NCBI GenBank assembly: GCA_964609495.1
Contig: CAZSTA010000144.1
Location: 1-9,381 of the forward strand
DNA length: 9,381 nt
Origin: CAZSTA01 sp964609495 [NCBI: uncultured bacterium]
GTDB taxonomy: Bacteria; CAZSTA01
Direction of reading: 5' to 3'
Program-made: the position numbers and the translations under genes
Notes under the pieces: model-generated
The model's database searches: none
The model's input: the letters and a program-made list of their open reading frames with translations, nothing else
Told to the model about the DNA's origin: nothing
Shown here: one piece after another, positions 1 through 4,947 of the stretch
Layout of the letters: every line of letters starts with the position of its first letter
Numbering within the stretch: position 1 is the first letter of the stretch

Positions 1-54
1 GAGGGTGTAATACAAAGTAAATTAGATCTCAGATCCCAGATTTTATATGCTTCC
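1..54 (+). repeat. AT-rich tail of composite intergenic repeat, copy 1
   Basis: The pattern is GAGGGTG (1-7), then CAGATCCC (30-37), then TTTATATGCTTCC (42-54). The same ordered blocks recur at 1237-1278 and, more diverged, at 7606-7664. Any GC-rich part would lie beyond the left edge of the window. Confidence 0.55.
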
Positions 55-56
55 CC

Positions 57-104
57 AGGTGAATTTGTTTGACTGATATTCGAGTAAAAAAAATAGATTC
101 ACTT
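57..104 (+). repeat. Possible divergent member of the long-hairpin family
   Basis: GTGAATTTGTTT (59-70) pairs with AAATAGATTCAC (91-102) over 12 positions, two of them G-U wobbles in plus-strand RNA. Two outer pairs extend it to 57-104. The 20-nt loop contains ATTCGAGTAAAA, which resembles TTCGAAGTAAAA in the copy at 2001-2103. It shares its 91-102 arm with the minus-strand terminator, so the hairpin could be a by-product of that terminator. Confidence 0.3.
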
Positions 105-144
105 CCGTCTCCAGCATACCACTTATGGAGAAAGGGAATCTATT
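86..144 (-). terminator. Intrinsic terminator downstream of the RAM-domain gene
   Basis: Read on the minus strand, AATAGATTC (136-144) pairs with GAATCTATT (92-100). A second helix, CTCCA/TGGAG, lies inside the loop. The outer stem runs straight into about eight T residues (86-93). It begins 37 nt after the stop of the RAM-domain gene, so it most likely ends that transcript. Confidence 0.65.
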
Positions 145-181
145 GACAAAACCTGATCCTAACATCGGTCGGAATATTGGC

Positions 182-478
182 TTAAGATTGTTTAACCCAT
201 GAAGTTAGGGGAATGATTGTTTCAGTATGGGTGATCTCCGGTAATCTCCGGATTTTATCGACTACTTCTCCTATCTGCTCATCGACATGCTTCACAAAAC
301 CGCCCTTAACCTCAAGCACTGCGGCGATATCACAATTGCCTGGAATTATGTGGATCTCCTTAACCCCCTCTAACGCGAGCAATTTCTCCGCAACTTTTTG
401 TTCAGTTCCCGCATTTACGTTGATCAGCACAAAAGCTCTTTTATATCCTCTCATATCACGAAGGCGAACATCTTCCAT
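182..478 (-). CDS. Stand-alone Lrp/AsnC ligand-binding (RAM) domain protein
   Basis: This 98-residue protein is one alpha-beta RAM domain with no helix-turn-helix, so it should not bind DNA by itself. In the family such domains form dimers or octamers that bind amino acids, or they partner full-length Lrp proteins. The sequence shows the first strand (RAFVLINVNAG, about 14-24), a helix, the strand VKEIHIIPG, the ligand-loop region GNCDIAAVLEV (about 47-57) and the closing strand THTETIIPL. The first ATG has an AAAGGGG site about 11 nt upstream. A second ATG eight codons in (MRGYKRAF) is possible. It follows the PspC gene on the same strand after about 155 bp and is followed by an intrinsic terminator. 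Domain identity is fairly sure; ligand and partner are unknown. Confidence 0.85.
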   Translation of the reverse strand: MEDVRLRDMRGYKRAFVLINVNAGTEQKVAEKLLALEGVKEIHIIPGNCDIAAVLEVKGGFVKHVDEQIGEVVDKIRRLPEITHTETIIPLTSWVKQS

Positions 479-503
479 CTCGATTGGTACCCCTTTCTCT
501 ATT

Positions 504-524
504 CAACTTTTAAGTTGTTTCAAC
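504..524. promoter_or_regulatory. Overlapping palindromes upstream of the RAM-domain gene
   Basis: CAACTT-TT-AAGTTG (504-517) overlaps GTTG-TTT-CAAC (514-524), 26-46 nt before the ATG of the RAM-domain gene. The site could be an operator or a small leader hairpin. No clear promoter hexamers anchor it, so this is a weak call. Confidence 0.25.
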
Positions 525-633
525 AAAGTCTCTTAGATTTTAAAATACCTCGCCTCGTTCTTCGGATATTTCTCTAAATCGAAAACACGTCGGATGACCG
601 AAACCTGTGATTCTTGAAGAGGAGATTGGGTTA

Positions 634-840
634 TCAGTTTTGATTAGGATTCTCAGGTATTACCAGCCAGCAGATTATATAGGCGATGAGACCAACAGGA
701 AAGGTAAAAATTGTTATAGCGGCCCAAAGTAATCTAGCTATCGTAACATCGAAGTTAAAGTATTCCGCTATGCCTCCACATACTCCTGCTATCATCCTCT
801 CTTTTTTAGAGCGATATATCCTTTTCCCTTCCGGCATCAT
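634..840 (-). CDS. PspC-domain membrane protein
   Basis: This 68-residue protein matches the short bacterial PspC family. It has a basic N-terminus (KRIYRSKKERM), the family signature GVCGGIAEYF at 19-28, the helix DVTIARLLWA, then a hydrophobic span at about 35-60 ending in CWLVIPE. PspC is an inner-membrane component of the phage-shock envelope-stress response. In proteobacteria it works with PspB and PspA, and many other bacteria carry it alone. There are two tandem ATG codons; a GAGGGGGGAAG site sits just upstream of the first. A PspA-like coiled-coil gene lies about 0.6 kb upstream on the same strand, which fits a shared envelope role, but repeats separate them. Family assignment is firm; the exact role here is inferred. 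Confidence 0.92.
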   Translation of the reverse strand: MMPEGKRIYRSKKERMIAGVCGGIAEYFNFDVTIARLLWAAITIFTFPVGLIAYIICWLVIPENPNQN

Positions 841-863
841 TCTTCCCCCCTCTTAAAATGATC

Positions 864-923
864 GGTCACAAATTCATACACTCCTCTTAATTTCAACCTT
901 GAGGTTATAATTTCGAGGTGACC
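864..923. promoter_or_regulatory. Inverted repeat in the region upstream of the PspC gene
   Basis: GGTCAC (864-869) and GTGACC (918-923) are perfect inverted arms. They are extended by AAATT/AATTT next to a short bulge, with an inner AACC-TTGA-GGTT palindrome. The element lies 24-83 nt upstream of the PspC start. It may be an operator or a leader structure. No well-spaced promoter was found here. Confidence 0.25.
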
Positions 924-1024
924 TTTCTCTTAGATACTATCCCGAACGATAAGATAAAGTTTCAAAATGTTCCTGAAAACTTAAGATCTACTCCCACTGG
1001 AAACATTCCAAAACTTTATAGTAG

Positions 1025-1162
1025 GCACTTACGGATCATGGGAGAGCCTGGCAAGATGCTCTATTAGGAGGCCCGATGAAGCAGAGACGAAAGGGCTTCT
1101 TAGCCGAGGCTAAGAAGCTCATCTCCTTTTTTGAGCAGATAATCGGAGCATCATATTATTAG
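1025..1162 (+). other. Possible tnpB 3'-end / omega-RNA remnant, or a 28-codon ORF
   Basis: The sequence includes AGGAGG, a CCCG spacer and ATGAAGCAG (from 1076), opening a 28-codon frame that begins MKQRRKGFLAEAKK and ends at TAG 1160-1162. The same frame is open upstream back to a stop at 1022-1024. A strong hairpin (GCTTCTTAGC/GCTAAGAAGC, 1095-1104 with 1109-1118, loop CGAG) covers codons 7-15. From memory, a GAAGC-containing segment followed by a perfect hairpin is typical of the right end of IS200/IS605 OrfB elements, where the tnpB 3' end doubles as guide RNA. GAAGC at 1079-1083 can also pair with GCTTC at 1095-1099, competing with the hairpin. No tnpB gene is present, so a degraded right end, a non-autonomous derivative or an unrelated small gene all remain possible. 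Confidence 0.35.
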
Positions 1163-1191
1163 TTTTTCGCTAGTGAGTTCAAGACATAGTT

Positions 1192-1278
1192 CCCCCTCAC
1201 CCTATCCCTCTCCCACAAGGGGAGAGGGATAGGGGGGAGGGTGATTTATGATGTCAGATCCCCAATTTATATGCTTCC
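1192..1278 (+). repeat. Composite intergenic repeat, copy 2 (GC-rich palindrome plus AT-rich tail)
   Basis: CCCTATCCCTCTCCC (1200-1214) pairs perfectly with GGGAGAGGGATAGGG (1220-1234) around a 5-nt loop. Flanking CCCCTCA/GAGGGTG blocks give a looser outer arm. The tail then reads CAGATCCC (1255-1262) and TTTATATGCTTCC (1266-1278), as at the window's left edge. C/G-rich palindromes of this style are common intergenic repeats in many bacteria. Nothing here suggests coding. Confidence 0.75.
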
Positions 1279-1290
1279 TTAGAAGAGGGT

Positions 1291-1342
1291 GTAAAGGAGA
1301 CTTTTTAACTTGAGTTTTGTTGCCTACAAAAGTTTCCTTTAT
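1291..1342 (+). repeat. Long-hairpin family, copy A
   Basis: AAAGGAGACTTTT (1293-1305) pairs with AAAAGTTTCCTTT (1328-1340). The one imperfect position is a G-U wobble if read as plus-strand RNA. Two outer pairs extend the stem to 1291-1342. The 22-nt loop (1306-1327) starts TAACTTGAGTTTTGTT, which matches the loops of the copies at 2001-2103 and 7361-7414. It lies 13 nt past the AT-rich tail of the composite repeat. Confidence 0.75.
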
Positions 1343-1421
1343 TTAAGGTGGACTCGAGATCTAACAGGAGAAAAAAACTTCAATAGTCAGATTAATTTGG
1401 CAAAAATCTTTCAGGGGATTG

Positions 1422-1461
1422 GGAGTAGCTCACTGATCTCAAGTTGTAATTTTGCTACTCC
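1422..1461. repeat. Inverted repeat spanning the stop codon of the coiled-coil gene
   Basis: GGAGTAGC (1422-1429) and GCTACTCC (1454-1461) are perfect 8-bp arms with a 24-nt loop. The right arm contains the minus-strand TAG stop of the PspA-like gene. No T-tract follows directly on the minus strand, so it may protect the mRNA 3' end rather than terminate. The rest of 1343-1454 shows nothing recognisable. Confidence 0.35.
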
Positions 1462-1982
1462 TCAGCCTCGATATCAGATTTAAGTTTATCTAACTCAGTG
1501 TCTATCTCCTGATCCTCAAATTTGCTATCCAGTTTAAGCTCTTCGGTGCTCTTGCCAGAGAGCGCCTCTAAACTTGCCAACAAGGCCTCCGCCTTAGTGG
1601 AATCTATCTCCTTGGCTTTAAGCAATAATTTCTCTTTAAGAATAGCATTCTTAGTTCTATAGGAAGCCAACTCTCTTTTCAGTTTATTTGCTTCTCTCTT
1701 ATATCGAGTTAATCTATTCCCGGCCTCTCTAGCTAGATTCTCTCGTCCCTTTTCTTCGGCAAACTCAACTCTCCTCATCCATTGCTCGACTTGAGCTAGT
1801 TTCTCCGACAAGGCTTGCTCGACTCTCTTCTCAGTCGAGATATAATTTAGGACATATTCCTTAGCCTCTTTAATATCCATACCTTCCAAGGAAAGCTCTG
1901 GATCGTCGGGGGATACCCTATCAGCTTTAATTAACGTCATTTCACTCTCCTTAGAGGTATCTTCCTTTTCTTTATCAGTCAT
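1455..1982 (-). CDS. PspA/IM30-like coiled-coil protein
   Basis: This 175-residue, highly charged protein is predicted to be almost entirely helical. Residues 35-140 form a long coiled coil. The block WMRRVEFAEEKGRENLAREA (68-87) resembles the PspA/IM30 pattern of an aromatic residue, paired basic and acidic residues, then GxxxLAxxA. The acidic C-terminal tail (155-175) also fits that family. It is shorter than usual PspA (about 220 residues) and lacks the amphipathic membrane-binding first helix; the first 30 residues look disordered. Its membrane role is therefore uncertain, and a generic coiled-coil protein is the alternative. A GGAGGAG site lies 8 nt before the ATG. It is the third gene after the PEGA/TPR and vWA genes on this strand. 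Its leader is the nested hairpin at 2001-2103. Confidence 0.6.
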   Translation of the reverse strand: MTDKEKEDTSKESEMTLIKADRVSPDDPELSLEGMDIKEAKEYVLNYISTEKRVEQALSEKLAQVEQWMRRVEFAEEKGRENLAREAGNRLTRYKREANKLKRELASYRTKNAILKEKLLLKAKEIDSTKAEALLASLEALSGKSTEELKLDSKFEDQEIDTELDKLKSDIEAEE

Positions 1983-2000
1983 CGTTATATCTCCTCCTTT

Positions 2001-2103
2001 TAAAGGAAACTTTTGAATTCTGGTAACTTTCTAACCTTATATATTTTTGGAAGCGAAAGTTACCAGAACACTTGAGTTTTGTTCGAAGTAAAAGTTTCCT
2101 TTA
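2001..2103 (+). repeat. Long-hairpin family, copy B: one hairpin nested in another
   Basis: The outer stem TAAAGGAAACTTTT (2001-2014) pairs with AAAAGTTTCCTTTA (2090-2103), 14 perfect pairs. Inside it, TTCTGGTAACTTTC (2018-2031) pairs with GAAAGTTACCAGAA (2055-2068), again 14 perfect pairs, with a 23-nt loop that starts TAACC and ends GAAGC. The 21 nt between inner and outer right arms read CACTTGAGTTTTGTTCGAAG plus one T, the family loop motif. The simplest reading is that one copy inserted into the loop of another. It fills the gap between the vWA stop (2115) and the PspA-like start (1982). Confidence 0.85.
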
Positions 2104-2114
2104 TTAATAGAATT

Positions 2115-3281
2115 TCAAAGTTTGATCTTCACCCTTCGATTTTTACTTATCTTAAATATATACATCAATTTACTCCGTTCAGATAAGGGGAATTTAACCA
2201 CTACCTTGTATTTCCCCGCTCTTAAACGGTAAGAAATGGGAAGTTTGACTATCTTCAGTATATTAACTTTTCTCCCATATTGATTTAATATATCAAGGAA
2301 TATGATATCCCCTTTATATTTATCTCCAGCCTCGATCAATAGCTCTCCAAAGCTGATCTCTATATCTTTAGCTATACTCTGACCTGATCCAACTTTGATA
2401 TTCCTGACCACTTGGGTTTGATTGGTCTTAGTATCACACTGAATCTCTAAATCATAGGTCCCAGCTTCCAATCTATCATATACAGCAGGATTTCCCCTGT
2501 TGGTATGCCGAATAATCCCGGTATCCTTGGAGATAATATGAGTGAATATAAAATTCTCATCGGCTAACTTTCCTCCGCTATATATATTTAACCTCAGAAA
2601 GCTACCACCTAAACTCACCGAAGCTTCTCGAAGACTCTTTATATCAGGAGCGCTTACATATCTGATATGAGCTACCTTCTCCACACAGAGCAGATCTTTA
2701 AGCACCTTCTCATCTCTCACATCATAACCGACAATATAGGCCCACATAGGTGACATACTGCTAAAGATATCCTCGGCGGCGGCACAGAAATCCTCCGGGC
2801 TTTCCTCCTCACATATTTCCTCGGCATCGGTGATCAAAATAATAATCCTCTTCGACTTCACATCTTTAAGGGAGAGAGGGGGAAAATCCCTAACCGCCTC
2901 TCTAAGAGAATAACCTATAGGTGTCCATCCCGTCGGCTGAAGTGCCTGAAGCTCCTTCGTTATCCTGGCAAAATTTTTACTGATCGGTCCAAAGGGAACT
3001 AATAATTCGGAGGCATAACACTCCTTAGGAATATGCCCCAAAACCCTCAGAGCAACTTGAGATTCGGGCGAGGTCTTCTTGATCTGCCTCAATCTATCTA
3101 TAAACACTTCCCTAGCAATATCTATCTTACGCCTGCCATCCTCTCCGAATTTATTCATGCTTCCCGAGGAGTCGAAGATCAACAAGTAATAGTTGGGATA
3201 GACCTCGTCTGCGGTAACTTCAACACTTAATATAATCGATAAGATCACCAAGATCGCTATCGGTATAACTCTCCTTCCCAT
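2115..3281 (-). CDS. Secreted von Willebrand factor A domain protein
   Basis: This 388-residue protein has an N-terminal signal peptide (hydrophobic 5-20, likely cleaved near VTA-DE). A vWA domain spans about 28-225 and carries a complete metal-ion-dependent adhesion site: D37-S-S39-G-S41, T120 in GWTPIG, and D152 in ILITDAEE. Four cysteines (88, 157, 166, 199) could form disulfides. The C-terminal part (230-388) is predicted beta-rich and has two related motifs, LEAGTYDLEI (271-280) and LRAGKYKVVV (353-362), suggesting two Ig- or PEGA-like modules. Intact MIDAS domains bind protein partners through a divalent cation. An AAAGGAG site lies 8 nt before the ATG, and the gene starts 47 bp after the PEGA/TPR gene, so the two are probably co-transcribed. 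Partner and exact role are unknown. Confidence 0.88.
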   Translation of the reverse strand: MGRRVIPIAILVILSIILSVEVTADEVYPNYYLLIFDSSGSMNKFGEDGRRKIDIAREVFIDRLRQIKKTSPESQVALRVLGHIPKECYASELLVPFGPISKNFARITKELQALQPTGWTPIGYSLREAVRDFPPLSLKDVKSKRIIILITDAEEICEEESPEDFCAAAEDIFSSMSPMWAYIVGYDVRDEKVLKDLLCVEKVAHIRYVSAPDIKSLREASVSLGGSFLRLNIYSGGKLADENFIFTHIISKDTGIIRHTNRGNPAVYDRLEAGTYDLEIQCDTKTNQTQVVRNIKVGSGQSIAKDIEISFGELLIEAGDKYKGDIIFLDILNQYGRKVNILKIVKLPISYRLRAGKYKVVVKFPLSERSKLMYIFKISKNRRVKIKL

Positions 3282-3301
3282 CCGATATCTCCTTTCTAGG
3301 C

Positions 3302-3328
3302 AGGGGGGAATCTCCCCTCTATATTTTT
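3302..3328 (+). terminator. Terminator-like hairpin facing against the genes
   Basis: AGGGGGGA (3302-3309) pairs with TCCCCTCT (3313-3320) around a 3-nt loop, with one G-U wobble in plus orientation. ATATTTTT follows. This is a good intrinsic terminator for plus-strand (antisense) transcription. On the minus strand the T-tract is missing and one pair is lost. It sits in the 47-bp gap between the PEGA/TPR and vWA genes. Confidence 0.4.
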
Positions 3329-4792
3329 CTATTCGCAGTATTTATAAGGTATAGTGTCATCGAGCTTCCTGGCTTCCTCGAATATCTTATTAGCCTTTTC
3401 TATCTCACCCTTTTCGCAGTATATATCACCTAAATTAACATAGGCTTTAGCATATATCTGAACTTCCAACTCATCTGCATATCCCGTCATCTTCTCATAC
3501 CAACTCTGAGCTTCATCAATATCATCTTTCTGGTAGTAATATATACTAGCCAGGTTATTACATGTGTCAGCTAAAGCTCTTTTAAGCTCTCTCTCTTGCA
3601 GTTGAGAGGAAGCTGTTTTCATCCCCTCTATGATCTCTAAAGCCCTTTGATATTCCTCTATCGCCTCCTGATACCCCTTTATGGCTATCTCGTATTCCCT
3701 GGCATTAAAACCTTCAACCGCCCTTTTGAAGTGTTCCTCCCCCAGATTATAATTATCCCTCCATTTATCCTCACCTATCCCCGCCAAGGTAGCCACTACC
3801 TTCTGTTCTTCTTCCTCTCTTATCTCTATATCATCCTTCCAATCTTTATAGCCCTCCTTGATTATCGAGAGTTGGTATCTGCCTTCCTCTAATATAGTTG
3901 AGTGCTTCCCTTCCGCATCGGTAGAGGCTTCCTCAATTTCATCCGAGATCTCTAATGATGTTATCTTTATCTGACTATCACCGAGAACTTCGCCTAATTC
4001 ATTCATCACCAAAAGGGATAATAGCCCTCGAGAAGGGGAGATCTCCCTCTCGAGGATCGCCTTTATCTCCCTGATCTTACCATCACTTAGGAAGGAAAAT
4101 TCCCAATCTTTATATCCTTCTTTAACCAATTTTACCGAATGCTCTTCACCAGCGGATACTTTCCAGCTTAAAGGAGTTTGTTCCTCTAATCTCTCTCCAT
4201 CCAGATATATATCCGCAGAAGGAGGCTGAGATGTGATCTCAATGGCTAGTTTCCATCGAGGAGTATATATCAATTTCTCTCCCCGTTTGATCTTGATCTT
4301 ATCCTCGATCGTCTCGAAGCCATTCCTGATTAGAGTTAGCTTATGCTCTCCAGTCGAGAGGCCAGATAACTCATTAGATTTTACCCCCTTCTCATCTAAG
4401 AATACCCTCATCTCCCTTCCGCCCTCGAGGGACAGGGTTCCAGACGAGAAAGCAGGATATACTATCCAGCCCAAAGAATATATAATGACTAGGGCTACTA
4501 TGACCGAACATATCAATTTAATTCTTCGTTCTTCTCTCTCCAAAATAGTAGCTATATTTATTATTATAGTGAATGCGATCCAAATGAACACGCATATCCT
4601 ATTTAGTTGAAATAGTTTAGCTATAATTATATAGATTACAAGGACTGCATAGAGGATGGGATAGGGATATTTCTGAAATATACTGACCTTCTTTATTCTA
4701 TACAAAACATTCTTCTTTTCAATAGAGATTAGGATAATGCCACTTATAATTTGTAAAATACTCGCTAGGATAGTAATAATAAGCTCAACCAT
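3329..4792 (-). CDS. Multi-pass membrane protein with PEGA-like modules and TPR repeats
   Basis: I place the start at ATG 4790-4792 (487 residues), because GAAGGGGAG lies 6 nt before it. The longer frame would start at a GTG at 4822 with no ribosome site. Four hydrophobic segments lie at about 2-24, 42-61, 66-84 and 93-112. Then come beta-rich modules: about 117-178 (STGEHKLTLIRNGF), a PEGA domain at about 182-248 (PPSADIYLDG, then KEGYKDW) and a third at about 257-337 (again KEGYKDW). The C-terminus (about 350-480) has at least three TPR-like helical hairpins, for example AYVNLGDIYCEKGEIEKANK. PEGA domains are usually surface or periplasmic and TPRs bind proteins, so an envelope scaffold or sensor is plausible. 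The adjacent vWA gene is the likeliest partner. Topology and function are inferred. Confidence 0.82.
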   Translation of the reverse strand: MVELIITILASILQIISGIILISIEKKNVLYRIKKVSIFQKYPYPILYAVLVIYIIIAKLFQLNRICVFIWIAFTIIINIATILEREERRIKLICSVIVALVIIYSLGWIVYPAFSSGTLSLEGGREMRVFLDEKGVKSNELSGLSTGEHKLTLIRNGFETIEDKIKIKRGEKLIYTPRWKLAIEITSQPPSADIYLDGERLEEQTPLSWKVSAGEEHSVKLVKEGYKDWEFSFLSDGKIREIKAILEREISPSRGLLSLLVMNELGEVLGDSQIKITSLEISDEIEEASTDAEGKHSTILEEGRYQLSIIKEGYKDWKDDIEIREEEEQKVVATLAGIGEDKWRDNYNLGEEHFKRAVEGFNAREYEIAIKGYQEAIEEYQRALEIIEGMKTASSQLQERELKRALADTCNNLASIYYYQKDDIDEAQSWYEKMTGYADELEVQIYAKAYVNLGDIYCEKGEIEKANKIFEEARKLDDTIPYKYCE

Positions 4793-4821
4793 TAGATTCT
4801 CCCCTTCCCAATTATCTACCA

Positions 4822-4849
4822 CTTATAATTATATGATAATGCAGGCCAA
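4822..4849 (-). promoter_or_regulatory. Candidate promoter of the PEGA/TPR gene
   Basis: On the minus strand TTGGCC (4844-4849) is followed after 16 nt by TATAAG (4822-4827), which would start transcription about 20 nt before the ATG at 4792. The -35 match is only 4 of 6. An alternative TATAAT-like box overlaps it. The -35 lies inside the palindrome at 4839-4867. Confidence 0.35.
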
Positions 4850-4867
4850 GTTAGAATTGGCCTGCAT
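4839..4867. promoter_or_regulatory. 11-bp inverted repeat between nucleotidase and PEGA/TPR genes
   Basis: ATGCAGGCCAA (4839-4849) and TTGGCCTGCAT (4857-4867) are perfect arms around a 7-nt loop. They could be a terminator stem for the nucleotidase transcript, but no T-run follows on the minus strand. Alternatively they form an operator, as the left arm overlaps the candidate -35 box. I lean slightly to operator or processing hairpin. Confidence 0.5.
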
Positions 4868-4947
4868 AATATCAGATTAATTTCCTCTCAAAGCTCGTCT
4901 TTAAGATGCGAATCAGATCCCGAACCTGGCTTGCGATCGAATAAAGG

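Noticed and set aside
213-536. 107-codon plus-strand frame
   Set aside because: It is antisense to the well-supported RAM-domain gene.
1025-1130. Known riboswitch (c-di-GMP, glycine, THF or similar)
   Set aside because: I could not match the conserved core of any class I know, and no plus-strand gene follows it.
1291-2103. CRISPR array made of the hairpin repeats
   Set aside because: Copies are not regularly spaced, the arms differ between copies, and no cas genes are present.
4233-4610. 125-codon plus-strand frame
   Set aside because: It is antisense to the PEGA/TPR gene, with no ribosome site and no recognisable domain.
4793-4822. Upstream GTG start for the PEGA/TPR gene
   Set aside because: It has no ribosome site, would overlap the candidate -10 box, and a better-placed ATG follows 30 bp later.
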